Source: Pseudomonas moorei (lineage in GTDB: Bacteria > Pseudomonadota > Gammaproteobacteria > Pseudomonadales > Pseudomonadaceae). From it: a stretch of 64,000 nt of DNA. The notes under the pieces are model-generated. The model was not told the DNA's origin. It saw nothing but the letters and a program-made list of their open reading frames with translations, and did not search any database. The number at the start of each line of letters is the position of its first letter. Positions within the stretch are counted from its first letter, which is position 1. Shown in pieces: positions 55,213-63,514 of this stretch. Position numbers and translations under genes: made by a program. The stretch spans positions 186,001 to 250,000 of the forward strand of contig NZ_VZPP01000001.1 in NCBI RefSeq assembly GCF_008801475.1, in the 5' to 3' direction.

Positions 55213-56609
55213 TCGCTGATCGCCCACTGGTTTCACCCGAAGCTGAATTCGGCGTCATCGGCGCGCTGATGCACAAGCCTGAGCTTGTCGAATCAATCGG
55301 CGCCGTCGTATCCCCGGCAGACTTCTTCAACACCGACTGCTCCGAGCTGTACGCCATGATTCTGGCCGCGAGGTCGTCAGGCCGTCCGGTTGACTCGGTT
55401 TCACTGGCAGACATTCGCAACGAGCTCTCAAGCGGCGAACTCACTATAGTTTTTGCTTCCGAGATCATGCGCAACGTGCCCAGCGCCTCCAACGGCCCCG
55501 AATACGCCCGCATCGTTGTGGAGCGCTCGAAGGCACGCAAGATCGCTGATATCGGCCAGTCCATTATCAACATGGCCAGCCATGCGCGACCATTGGCCGG
55601 GATTATTGCTGATGCTCAGGAAGCCGTCCTGTCGCTGAACAGCGAAGACGACGAGCCGGACGTGATCACTCTGCGTGAAGCGCTCGGCCCAGTCGTCGAT
55701 GAAATGGACGACCGCTTCAACGGTTTGGGCATCAATGGCCATGCCACAGGCTTGAATGACCTCGACGAGATCCTGCAGGGGCTGCGGGGTTCGCACGTCA
55801 TCATCATCGCGGGGCGGCCTGGCACTGGCAAAACCACGCTGGGCCTGGGGATCGCCGAAAAGCTGACGATCAAGGATGGCAAGTCGGCTCTGGTCTTCTC
55901 GCTGGAAATGTCGGCCAAGGAGCTTTCGAAACGCAGCCTGGCATCGTCCTCTGCGGTGACGCTAGGCAATATCGATACCGGGCAGGCGATGGGTAGCGAC
56001 GAGCAGATCGCCCGCATCACAGGCGCTGTCGGGAAAATGAGCCAGGCGGATCTGCGCATTTGCCAGAAGGGCGGCCTGCCACTCAGCCGCATCCGCAACA
56101 TTGCCCGCTTCCAGCACAAAGCCAAGCCGCTGGATCTGATCATCATCGACTACATCGGCCTGATCGCTCCTGAGGCTGGATCTCGCCAGCAAAACCGCAA
56201 CCTCGAACTCGGCGCGATCAGCCGCGGGATCAAGGGCATGGCCAAGGAGTTGAACGTCCCGGTCATCGTGCTCGCGCAGCTCAACCGCAGCATCGAAACG
56301 CGCTCCAGCAAAAAGCCGCAAATGTCCGATCTCCGCGACTCCGGCGAGATCGAGCAGGACGCCGACATCATCATGATTGCCCACCGTGACGCAGACAGCG
56401 ACCTCGGGCGCAGCGGCGTTACCGAGATCGATGTCGTAAAACACCGCCACGCCTCCGTTGGCCATTGCTTGCTTCAGCACCAGGGTGAGTACGCACGCTT
56501 CGTCAACTACGCCGGCCAGCGCGAACAGCAACAGGCAGAGGCGCCTCGCCAGCCAGAGCGCACCAGCAAGTCTTTCCTCAACAACTTCAATCCGCAAGGA
56601 GGCTTCTGA
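55209..56609 (+). CDS. dnaB: Replicative DNA helicase, DnaB-like
   Basis: 466 aa: N-terminal DnaB domain (SPEAEFGVIGALMHKPELVE), RecA-like motor with Walker A GRPGTGKT, Walker B DLIIIDYIGL, and the ISRGIKGMAKELNVPVIVLAQLNR block. Loaded by the O-like initiator at the iteron origin. Overlaps both neighbours. Confidence 0.92.
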   Translation: MIADRPLVSPEAEFGVIGALMHKPELVESIGAVVSPADFFNTDCSELYAMILAARSSGRPVDSVSLADIRNELSSGELTIVFASEIMRNVPSASNGPEYARIVVERSKARKIADIGQSIINMASHARPLAGIIADAQEAVLSLNSEDDEPDVITLREALGPVVDEMDDRFNGLGINGHATGLNDLDEILQGLRGSHVIIIAGRPGTGKTTLGLGIAEKLTIKDGKSALVFSLEMSAKELSKRSLASSSAVTLGNIDTGQAMGSDEQIARITGAVGKMSQADLRICQKGGLPLSRIRNIARFQHKAKPLDLIIIDYIGLIAPEAGSRQQNRNLELGAISRGIKGMAKELNVPVIVLAQLNRSIETRSSKKPQMSDLRDSGEIEQDADIIMIAHRDADSDLGRSGVTEIDVVKHRHASVGHCLLQHQGEYARFVNYAGQREQQQAEAPRQPERTSKSFLNNFNPQGGF

Positions 56610-56827
56610 TGGCCGACGAAATCGATATTGCGCAAGAGCGCATTGAGGCGGATCTCGCCGCGCGCATCGCCTCACGCACGGTGTACACCGGCATCAGCGC
56701 AAAAGAGTGCGAAGACTGTGGCGAAGACATCCCGGAGGATCGCCGCAAGGCAGTGGATGGCGTGAAGCTCTGCAAGCTGTGCGGTGACCTGGCAGAGCTG
56801 AAAGCGAAGGGGGTACGCCGTGGTTGA
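56609..56827 (+). CDS. TraR/DksA-type zinc-finger protein
   Basis: 72 aa: CEDCGEDIPEDRRKAVDGVKLCKLC, the C4 zinc finger of the TraR/DksA family, after a short N-terminal helix. It may bind RNA polymerase in its secondary channel. The stop overlaps the next gene by 8 bp. Confidence 0.82.
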   Translation: MADEIDIAQERIEADLAARIASRTVYTGISAKECEDCGEDIPEDRRKAVDGVKLCKLCGDLAELKAKGVRRG

Positions 56828-57077
56828 TCTGAACGATCTATCCCGCGCCGCTCGCTCGGCGGCGATGCGTGGGGGCACCGCTGGTTGGGGACAAGTTGGT
56901 TCCGAGGATCATGTCCGTTACATGGAGCCAATGTCGTCGACCTCGCGTCGCCGCTGCTCCTGTGGATGTAAGCGCCGTGCAACACATCTCGGCATGACTA
57001 AAGGCGTGGGCCTCTGCAGTGGCTGCGAGATGAAAATTCGCCGCTGGGTCAAGGATGGGGATAAGCGCCATGACTGA
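56820..57077 (+). CDS. Small phage protein with Cys cluster
   Basis: 85 aa from GTG 56820: MVDLNDLSRAARSAAMRG; later RRCSCGCKRRATHLGM and CSGCE resemble a zinc-binding motif. Function unknown; coupled to NinB. Confidence 0.65.
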   Translation: MVDLNDLSRAARSAAMRGGTAGWGQVGSEDHVRYMEPMSSTSRRRCSCGCKRRATHLGMTKGVGLCSGCEMKIRRWVKDGDKRHD

Positions 57078-57540
57078 CAAAATCAGCGTGAACAGCTCCA
57101 GCAAACTCACCGAAGCCATCGGCATGCTCACCGCCATGTTCCGCGAGAAGAAGTTCGTGGTTGTGTCGCTACGCCCTGGCAAGGACCGCACCCTCGACCA
57201 GAACGCCCTGTGGTTCGCCTTCTACAAACGCATCGCCGAGATGACGCAAATCGGCGACGCCTCTGATGCGCGCAAGCACTGCAAGCTCCACTTCGGCGTG
57301 CAGATCCTGCTGAACGATGATCCGGAGTTCCAAGAGGCCTGGTATCGGGTAATGCGCCATCTGCCGTACGAAGAGAAGCTGGCGATGATGGGCGACTGCA
57401 AGCTGTTCGGCCCGGACGGCTTCCCGGTGACTAGCCTGTTCAATCGCGTCCAGGGCATCGCCTACACCGACCGCATCGTGGCCGACTTCACGGAGAAGGG
57501 CGTCTACTTCGGCGATCTGCTGGGCGAGGTGGCTGCATGA
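57070..57540 (+). CDS. ninB: NinB-family recombination protein
   Basis: 156 aa. REKKFVVVSLRPGKDRTLDQNALWFAFYKRIAEM and YEEKLAMMGDCKLFGPDG are typical of NinB/Orf, a recombination mediator that loads on SSB-coated DNA. The start at 57070 overlaps the upstream stop. Confidence 0.87.
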   Translation: MTDKISVNSSSKLTEAIGMLTAMFREKKFVVVSLRPGKDRTLDQNALWFAFYKRIAEMTQIGDASDARKHCKLHFGVQILLNDDPEFQEAWYRVMRHLPYEEKLAMMGDCKLFGPDGFPVTSLFNRVQGIAYTDRIVADFTEKGVYFGDLLGEVAA

Positions 57541-58208
57541 AGCGCACCCCACTGCAGCGCAAGACCCCGCTCACATCCGGCGGCCAACGTCGCAAGCGCT
57601 GCCCGTCCTGCCGTGTGATGTTCACGCCTTCCCGTGCCGCGCAGGCGGTGTGCGGAGAGATCGAGTGCGCCATCGCTCACGGGAAATCGGAGAAAGGCCA
57701 GGCGAGCGCCAAGAAGGCCCTGGCGGATGTCGGTCGCCGCGACATCAAGGTCAGAAAAGAGGCCCTGAAAAAGCGCGCAGACCACCTCAAGGATGCAGAG
57801 AAGGCCGTCCGCGACTACCGCCGCACTTACGAGCTGAGCATCGGCAGCGGCTGCATCAGTTGTGGCGAGTCGCAGGAATCGATTCTGGCTTCGCAGGGCT
57901 GGAAGACCGGCGGCGCGTTCGATGCAGGTCATTTCCTCGGCAAGGGCGCCCGGCCAGAGTTGCGACTGATTCCTAACAATATCTGGCTTCAGTGCAAAAG
58001 CTGTAACGCCGGTTCGTCCAAGTACGCCCGAAAAGGCGAGACGGTTTCGCAGGCATTCCGCACCGGCCTGATCGCCCGCATCGGCCTGGAAGCCGTGGAA
58101 GCGCTCGAAGCCGACCATAAGCCGCGCAAATACACCACGGATGAACTGAAAGCCATCACCGCCGAATACCGCGCCAAGACCCGTGAACTAAGGAGATCAG
58201 CAGCATGA
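57537..58208 (+). CDS. ninG: NinG/Rap-like recombination nuclease
   Basis: 223 aa. N-terminal zinc cluster (RRKRCPSCRVMFTPSRAAQAVC), central charged helix, and a C-terminal nuclease-like region CISCGESQ, DAGHFLGKGARPELRL, and NIWLQCKSCN. Structure-specific endonuclease of the lambda nin region. Confidence 0.87.
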   Translation: MKRTPLQRKTPLTSGGQRRKRCPSCRVMFTPSRAAQAVCGEIECAIAHGKSEKGQASAKKALADVGRRDIKVRKEALKKRADHLKDAEKAVRDYRRTYELSIGSGCISCGESQESILASQGWKTGGAFDAGHFLGKGARPELRLIPNNIWLQCKSCNAGSSKYARKGETVSQAFRTGLIARIGLEAVEALEADHKPRKYTTDELKAITAEYRAKTRELRRSAA

Positions 58209-58309
58209 CCACCATTCCAAGCGACATCCTGCCTCACCTGTGGTTGCTCCTGATCATGCCGGGGTATTGCGTATTGGCTGCTTTGATTCGTCGGGGGATT
58301 CGGCCATGA
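58205..58309 (+). CDS. Small hydrophobic protein
   Basis: 34 aa: MTTIPSDILPHLWLLLIMPG then YCVLAALIRRGIRP; one membrane-like helix. ATGA overlaps on both sides support translation. Confidence 0.5.
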   Translation: MTTIPSDILPHLWLLLIMPGYCVLAALIRRGIRP

Positions 58310-58503
58310 ACTGGAAAGCCATCAGCAAGCACTGCCTGTCCAGCGAAGAAGGCTATCTGCTGAGCAAGTACAAGCTCGAGCACGGCCATGCCTACGTCGC
58401 CCGGACGCCAGCCGGGAAAATCCTGCACTCGGGCAAGGATCTGGACAAGGCAAAGGCGGCATGCATCGACCATTTTGAATCGACACAGGGGAAAGCAGCG
58501 TGA
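58306..58503 (+). CDS. Small phage hypothetical protein
   Basis: 65 aa from ATG 58306 (MNWKAISKHCLSSEEGYLLS...). GTPAGKIL-like turn and KAACIDHFE terminus; alpha/beta. Not recognised; coupled at both ends. Confidence 0.6.
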   Translation: MNWKAISKHCLSSEEGYLLSKYKLEHGHAYVARTPAGKILHSGKDLDKAKAACIDHFESTQGKAA

Positions 58504-58748
58504 GCGCACTCGACATTCAAGTTTCCGGTAACCACTACAAAGACCTGAAGATTCAGCCCATCGAGTACATCCATGCGAACGGCATTCCCTTCGCCGAGGG
58601 CAGCGTCATCAAGTACGTCAGCCGGTGGCGGTCTAAGGGCGGGATCAAGGATCTGGAGAAGGCCAAGCACTTCCTGGAGCTGCTGATTGAGCTGGAGTCG
58701 AAAGCCATTCCATGCGGTAACCCTGGTAAACCCGGAGCCGCCCAATGA
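58500..58748 (+). CDS. DUF3310 (SaV-like) protein
   Basis: 82 aa starting GTG: QVSGNHYKDLKIQPIEYIHANG, KYVSRW and KDLEKAKHFLELLIE match DUF3310, sometimes annotated as a nucleotide-kinase-related phage protein. Confidence 0.8.
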   Translation: MSALDIQVSGNHYKDLKIQPIEYIHANGIPFAEGSVIKYVSRWRSKGGIKDLEKAKHFLELLIELESKAIPCGNPGKPGAAQ

Positions 58749-59938
58749 CTGAACGCAAAGCCACCGATGAGCAGATCATCGAAGCGCTCAAGACGATGTC
58801 CATGGCTGACGCTGCCGCGCACTTCGGCCTGAACGAGCGGACGTTGTACAAGCGCAAGGCGAAGATGGCGTTGAAGGGCTGGAGCCCTGAGCACGACATG
58901 ACGCACATCGTGCCGGACGGCTTCCGCCTAAGCGGTACATCCAGCCTCTACAAGGAAGGCGTCAAGGCTCCGGTATTGCAGTGGGTAAAGACCAGTGCCG
59001 ACCTGGAGCGTCAGCGGGCGATGAACGAAGCGTTCGCCAAAGCCTTCCTGGAAGACGTCAACCCGCTGCCGGAGATCGCAGGGCCTATTGAGGCGCTGGA
59101 TACCGACATCATCCCGTGGTTTCAAATCGGGGACGCCCACGTCGGAATGCTCGCCCACTCCCATGAGGTCGGCCACAACTTCGACTTGAAGATTGCTGAG
59201 CGTGAGCTGATCGTCGCCATGCACAAGCTGATCGACCGGGCGCCGAGCTGCGAACGTTGCGTTATTCAGGACCTGGGGGACATGTCGCACTACCAGGACT
59301 TCACCGCCAAGAGTGAATCCGGCCACGACTTCGACTTCGACAGCCGGTACCCGAAGATGATTGAGGTCTGTGCGCGGATCATGCGCTCGATCGTCGACAA
59401 GGCCCTGGCCAAATTCCAGTTCGTCGATGTGATCGTCAACCAGGGCAACCACTCCCGCTCGAACGACGTCTGGATGCGGATCTTCCTGAATCACGTCTAT
59501 CAGGAAAACCCGCGCCTTCACGTCCTCGACAACTCCAGCGTGTTCATCCCGTACCGCATGGGCAACACCTTCGTGATGTGCCACCACAGCGACAAGTGCA
59601 AGCCGGACCGCCTGATCGACGTGATGGCCACCGACTTCTCCGTGGATTGGGGCGAGGCGACCTACCGCTACATCGACATCGGCCACATCCACCACCGCAT
59701 GCAGTCGAAGGAATCCGCCGGCGTCACGGTCGAGTCATGGAACCAGCTCGCGCCAGGCGACAAGTACGCTCACGACGGTGGTTGGCGGTCCCGTGCATGC
59801 CTCACCGCGGTGCTGCGATCCAAGACCTACGGCGAGAAGGGCCGCATCACCATCAGCGCCGAAGAGGTGAAGGACATCATCTCGAATGCTGTGCCAGGTG
59901 CTGAAGCTTCGAAACGTCGCGCTGTGTATTCGGTTTAA
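58745..59938 (+). CDS. Phage metallophosphoesterase with N-terminal HTH
   Basis: 397 aa. Residues 1-45 hold a homeodomain-like HTH (SMADAAAHFGLNERTLYKRKAK). A calcineurin-like phosphoesterase domain follows: GDAHVG, DLGDMSHY, NQGNHSR, MCHHSD and IDIGHIHHR give all metal ligands. Could be a DNA- or nucleotide-directed phosphatase. Common in Pseudomonas phages. Confidence 0.82.
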   Translation: MTERKATDEQIIEALKTMSMADAAAHFGLNERTLYKRKAKMALKGWSPEHDMTHIVPDGFRLSGTSSLYKEGVKAPVLQWVKTSADLERQRAMNEAFAKAFLEDVNPLPEIAGPIEALDTDIIPWFQIGDAHVGMLAHSHEVGHNFDLKIAERELIVAMHKLIDRAPSCERCVIQDLGDMSHYQDFTAKSESGHDFDFDSRYPKMIEVCARIMRSIVDKALAKFQFVDVIVNQGNHSRSNDVWMRIFLNHVYQENPRLHVLDNSSVFIPYRMGNTFVMCHHSDKCKPDRLIDVMATDFSVDWGEATYRYIDIGHIHHRMQSKESAGVTVESWNQLAPGDKYAHDGGWRSRACLTAVLRSKTYGEKGRITISAEEVKDIISNAVPGAEASKRRAVYSV

Positions 59939-59950
59939 GGGGGATTCAGC

Positions 59951-60496
59951 ATGACCTACAGAAACGTCGTATCCGCAGTAGTGCGCGCTCTGGCCGCCGA
60001 AACCATCAACTCGGCCGGCGGGTGCGATTTTGAGCCGAAGGTACAGTGCGCCAAGCAGAAAGGGGAGATCGTCGGGAAGGAGGCTGCGTTTCTCGTCGAC
60101 TGCATGGTGTTCAGCCGGCTGCGCAAAGGCCTGGCACCGGCGCACTGGCTCGCGCTGCTGGCCCAGTACTCAACGCACACCCAGCGCAAGCACGACGCCA
60201 TCGTCACCATCGCAAAAGGTATCAAGTCGCCGGCCCCGGAGCGGTTCCGTCACGCTGCAGTCGTCACGTGGGCCATGCCGAAGTTGCCCGGGCAAGAAGG
60301 GAAGCGCTCAACCAACGTCCTGCCGTCCGGCTGGTACTGCATGGATAACTGGGTGGATGAGCCGACGGCAGAGCGCACCCAATACCGCTGGAAGTCGGCC
60401 ATTTGCAAGGAGCTGAAGGCGATGGTCGATGGTGCGCTGGCGGAGGCCCAGGCCATCCTCGATGCAGAAGAATTGATTTCTGATATTGCCGCTTGA
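59951..60496 (+). CDS. Q-position protein (possible late antiterminator)
   Basis: 181 aa: MTYRNVVSAVVRALAAETIN, FEPKVQCAKQKGEIVGKEAAF and LPSGWYCMDNWVDEPTAERT. No Q family motif is visible. It is the last early-right gene and is followed directly by a promoter and two terminators, the layout served by Q proteins. Confidence 0.6.
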   Translation: MTYRNVVSAVVRALAAETINSAGGCDFEPKVQCAKQKGEIVGKEAAFLVDCMVFSRLRKGLAPAHWLALLAQYSTHTQRKHDAIVTIAKGIKSPAPERFRHAAVVTWAMPKLPGQEGKRSTNVLPSGWYCMDNWVDEPTAERTQYRWKSAICKELKAMVDGALAEAQAILDAEELISDIAA

Positions 60497-60521
60497 CGGT
60501 AGTGGCAGAGTGGCATAGATT
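60493..60521 (+). promoter_or_regulatory. PR'-like late promoter
   Basis: TTGACG, 17-nt spacer, TAGATT, with RNA from about 60528 into two terminators. Confidence 0.6.
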
Positions 60522-60564
60522 AATCACTATCTTGTCCTTCTTGCGTGTTAAAGAATGACAGTAC

Positions 60565-60592
60565 AAAACCCGGCCACTGCGTCGGGTTTTTT
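60565..60592 (+). terminator. Late leader terminator 1
   Basis: AAAACCCG/CGGGTTTT stem and continuing Ts. It would end the PR' RNA after about 60 nt without antitermination. Confidence 0.8.
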
Positions 60593-60624
60593 ATTGCCCA
60601 GAATTTACCGCTCCCCAGCGGTTT

Positions 60625-60649
60625 GACCGCCACCTGACGGTCTTTTTTA
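60625..60649 (+). terminator. Late leader terminator 2
   Basis: GACCG/CGGTC stem then TTTTTTATT; an additional hairpin (CCGCT/AGCGG) lies just upstream at 60608-60621. Confidence 0.75.
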
Positions 60650-60666
60650 TTCCTTGGAGTCACACC

Positions 60667-60981
60667 ATGGCCGAACCCGCGAGCACCACTGCCGCCGGCG
60701 TACTGCTCGCCAAGTACGGCATCATCATCGCCGGGTTTGCTGGGGCGATCCTTTCACTGACGTTCCTGCAAGGCCTGACCCGTAAGCAGGCGGCCTGGGC
60801 GTTCTTCACTGGGTTCAGTTCTGCGATCTTCTGCACGCCTCTGGCGATCGAGTTCTTCAAGATTGCCCCGGGCAGTGAAACTCAATACGGCGTTGCCTTC
60901 CTGATTGGCTTGCTGGCGATGAACATCATCCCGGGCCTGAGAGCACTGGCAGGAAAGTTTGGCGCTACGGGAGGTGCGTAA
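60667..60981 (+). CDS. Holin-like membrane protein
   Basis: 104 aa with three hydrophobic segments (about 15-36, 43-62, 72-93) and a short acidic/small N terminus; typical class I holin topology. First late gene after the tandem terminators. TTGGAG precedes the ATG. Confidence 0.75.
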   Translation: MAEPASTTAAGVLLAKYGIIIAGFAGAILSLTFLQGLTRKQAAWAFFTGFSSAIFCTPLAIEFFKIAPGSETQYGVAFLIGLLAMNIIPGLRALAGKFGATGGA

Positions 60982-61259
60982 TGCACGTCATCCTTCAAGT
61001 CGTCGACGCCTTCCTGTGCGTGCTGGTGGTCATTGCAGCCGCTGAGTACCTGCGCCGCGTGCGCCCGATGGACGAGCCACTGCTGAGCATCTCGTTCTAC
61101 CTGGTCGCCATCGCCGCATTCGGCAGCTTCATCTTCAACATCAAGGGTCACCCGATCAGCCCGTTCGCAATGACGATGCACCTTGCCGTGATCCTCTACG
61201 CGATCGCCAAGCGCGGACATATCTGCAACATCCCGCCAAGTTCCACGGAGCGCACATGA
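60981..61259 (+). CDS. Phage membrane protein, holin/lysis associated
   Basis: 92 aa with three predicted helices (about 4-20, 36-53, 63-77). TAATG overlap with the holin-like gene. Probably part of the lysis module. Confidence 0.65.
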   Translation: MHVILQVVDAFLCVLVVIAAAEYLRRVRPMDEPLLSISFYLVAIAAFGSFIFNIKGHPISPFAMTMHLAVILYAIAKRGHICNIPPSSTERT

Positions 61260-61477
61260 ACCTGATTCCCCAATGGCAACAGCTCTGGAAGATGTACAGC
61301 GTTCAACTGGCCGCTGTGCTGGTAGCGCTCAATACCGCTGCCTACGTGTGGCCATCGTTCCAGGCACTGTTCAGCCCAGAGATCTTTTCAGCCGTGAACG
61401 GGATCCTGGCTGCCGCCATCGCCGTAGTGCGTGCGATTCCGCAGACGAACATAGCTCCAGTGGATACGCCCAAATGA
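61256..61477 (+). CDS. Small membrane protein, lysis region
   Basis: 73 aa with one or two hydrophobic helices (about 16-32, 45-62). Overlaps on both sides. Possible holin partner. Confidence 0.6.
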   Translation: MNLIPQWQQLWKMYSVQLAAVLVALNTAAYVWPSFQALFSPEIFSAVNGILAAAIAVVRAIPQTNIAPVDTPK

Positions 61478-61725
61478 CTCCCGAACAGTTCGCCTACTGG
61501 CTCCAGGGCTACACCGAACTGACGGCAGGCCAGCAGCCAACACCCGAGCAGTGGAAGTCGATCACCGAGCACCTGAAGACGGTGTTCGTGAAGGTCACGC
61601 CTGAAGTGAAGTTTCAGATCAATCCAATTCTGCCGAGCGCTCCAGTTGTGGATCGCCTGCGCGAGTACATGGATAAGCACACGAAGCTCTGGCCAAATGG
61701 CGGAGCCCCTGTGATCACCTGTTAA
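61474..61725 (+). CDS. Phage hypothetical protein
   Basis: 83 aa: MTPEQFAYWLQGYTELTAGQ, EQWKSITEHLKTVFVKVTPE. The MTPEQFAYWLQGY(A/T)EL segment is common in Pseudomonas phages next to lysis genes; function unknown. Confidence 0.7.
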   Translation: MTPEQFAYWLQGYTELTAGQQPTPEQWKSITEHLKTVFVKVTPEVKFQINPILPSAPVVDRLREYMDKHTKLWPNGGAPVITC

Positions 61726-61767
61726 ACCAAAGGGTGCCTGGCTTCGTGCGGGCGCCACTCTCTAAAC

Positions 61768-61821
61768 GCAATATATTGCGCTAATAGGCCGAGAAAGCTC
61801 GGAATAAGGGCAATATATTGC
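61768..61821. repeat. Paired 12-bp palindromes, 42 bp apart
   Basis: GCAATATATTGC at 61768-61779 and 61810-61821, each followed by GCTA. The centres are exactly four helical turns apart, with a CCGAG/CTCGG hairpin between. They lie upstream of the 61840 gene. Likely operator or recombination site of a dimeric protein; identity unknown. Confidence 0.6.
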
Positions 61822-61839
61822 GCTACCTATGGTGACGAT

Positions 61840-62019
61840 ATGGCCAGACAACTTGTGCTGAAGGCCTATCACCCATGGTGGTTCCGCTTCTACGTGGTAG
61901 CCGTGAACACCTTCGCCTACCTGATTGGCATGGACGTCGACGAGGACAAGCTGAAGGCTCAGGCCAAGAAGGCGACCCGGTACCGCGAGATCGAACCAGC
62001 TGATGAGGCGAGACCATGA
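61840..62019 (+). CDS. Small phage hypothetical protein
   Basis: 59 aa (MARQLVLKAYHPWWFRFYVV then a hydrophobic stretch and charged tail). Coupled by ATGA to the next gene. Not recognised. Confidence 0.55.
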   Translation: MARQLVLKAYHPWWFRFYVVAVNTFAYLIGMDVDEDKLKAQAKKATRYREIEPADEARP

Positions 62020-62417
62020 AGAAGCCAAAGCACAAAGTTGTGTGGCTCGACAGGGGCTGGCAGCCGGTCTTTATCGGGTTCTGCCCAAGCGAGAAGGCCT
62101 GGCACCGCGAAATGAAGCGGATGAACGTATCCGAGCCGTACCCTAGTTCAGCCGGGTGCACCACACGCTTCGAGACTGGTGATGGCAAGGATTGCATCAT
62201 CGTCTGCATCCATGAGCGCTTGAAGGATGACAGTTGCCGTCATGGGATCATCGGGTTGATCGTTCATGAGTGCACCCACGCCTGGCGCTTCATCCTGAAC
62301 AGCATTGGCGAGGACTTGCCGAGCAGCGAGTTCGAGGCCTACTCGATGCAGGCGATCACTCAGCAGGTGACGACGGCATTCTGCGATACGCGATTCAACC
62401 TGTTCAGTAAGCGGTAG
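62016..62417 (+). CDS. Zincin-like phage protein (HExxH)
   Basis: 133 aa with HECTHAW (HExxH at about residues 88-92) and Glu residues about 17 residues later (SSEFEAYSMQ), a gluzincin-like arrangement. Putative metallopeptidase; target unknown. Located between lysis and packaging genes. Confidence 0.65.
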   Translation: MKKPKHKVVWLDRGWQPVFIGFCPSEKAWHREMKRMNVSEPYPSSAGCTTRFETGDGKDCIIVCIHERLKDDSCRHGIIGLIVHECTHAWRFILNSIGEDLPSSEFEAYSMQAITQQVTTAFCDTRFNLFSKR

Positions 62418-62448
62418 GTGTGCCGCAGGTGAGTGCGGCACGGGTGGA

Positions 62449-62667
62449 TCACTCGGCGTTGACCTTCAGCGCTTCCTGGATCTTGTCGGCGTAGGAGCTC
62501 AGTCTTTCAAGTTCAGCATCCAGCAAATTGCTGCTGTTAGCGCCCTGAACGTTTAAGGCTACGAGCTCAAGCGCGGCCGCAACAGCCATTGCGCGCTTAA
62601 CACCGTCTTTTTGAAAGCCATAGGTGTTGCTGGCAACGTTTCCAATCTGCTTGATAGCTTCCGACAT
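62449..62667 (-). CDS. Small reverse-strand gene (moron candidate)
   Basis: 72 aa from ATG 62667 with AAGGAG nine bases upstream: MSEAIKQIGNVASNTYGFQK and a helical C terminus. Opposite to all neighbouring late genes, so it likely has its own promoter and may be expressed in the lysogen. Confidence 0.6.
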   Translation of the reverse strand: MSEAIKQIGNVASNTYGFQKDGVKRAMAVAAALELVALNVQGANSSNLLDAELERLSSYADKIQEALKVNAE

Positions 62668-62764
62668 GACACAAATCTCCTTTAGTTGATTCCCATCAAT
62701 ACCGGCAACCAGCCACCTTTTCAAGTCCTGCCCCAGCGAGGCACCAAAGTCTCAAGGAATCCCT

Positions 62765-63514
62765 ATGGCGCTGACAGCGAAACAGCAGCGCTTCGTCGAT
62801 GAGTACCTGAAAGACCTGAATGCCACGCAAGCGGCTATCCGTGCCGGGTACAGCAAAGCCACCGCAAGATTCATTGGTGCAGAGAACCTAACAAAACCCA
62901 ACATTCAGTCGATTATCACCGCTCGCATTGAAGCGCGAGGCCAGAAAGCGGCAATCACCCAGGAAATGGTGCTTGAGCGCCTATGGATGATTGCCACCGC
63001 AAACCCTAATGAGCTGATCGAGTATCGGCGAGGGTGTTGCCGGCATTGCTTCGGCGTTGACCATGAGTATCAGTGGAAGGACGAGGCCGAGATGCTCAAG
63101 GCGGTCGCTGACGCATCTGACCCTGAGAGCGTGACTGAAGAGGGCGGGTTTGGGTTCGATCCAACGATCCGCCCGCATCCGAAATGCCCGAAGTGCCATG
63201 GTGAAGGATTTGGCTCTGTTCATGCGCATGACTCGCGCAACGTAAGCCCGGCTGCGCTCGCCCTATACGCTGGGGTGAAGCAGACCAAGGAAGGGTTCGA
63301 GATCAAGATGCATGACCAACTGGCCGCGCTCGATAAGGTCGCCAAGCACCTGGGCATGTTCTCCGACAAATCCAGCTCGCCCCTCGATGACGAGATGAAG
63401 CGACTGAACATCGAGAAGCTCCGCCGCGAACTGGAAGACCCGAACAAGGGCCTGCCCGAGCCCAAGCAAGTAATCATCGGGGTGGAAGATGCAAGCGACC
63501 CTGAAGCTGAATAA
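62765..63514 (+). CDS. terS: Terminase small subunit
   Basis: 249 aa. LTAKQQRFVDEYLKDLNATQAAIRAGYSKATA is the Terminase_2/P22-like DNA-binding HTH. A central Cys region (CCRHCFGV, CPKCHGEG) is a probable zinc insertion. Its 3' end overlaps the large subunit by 26 bp. Confidence 0.9.
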   Translation: MALTAKQQRFVDEYLKDLNATQAAIRAGYSKATARFIGAENLTKPNIQSIITARIEARGQKAAITQEMVLERLWMIATANPNELIEYRRGCCRHCFGVDHEYQWKDEAEMLKAVADASDPESVTEEGGFGFDPTIRPHPKCPKCHGEGFGSVHAHDSRNVSPAALALYAGVKQTKEGFEIKMHDQLAALDKVAKHLGMFSDKSSSPLDDEMKRLNIEKLRRELEDPNKGLPEPKQVIIGVEDASDPEAE

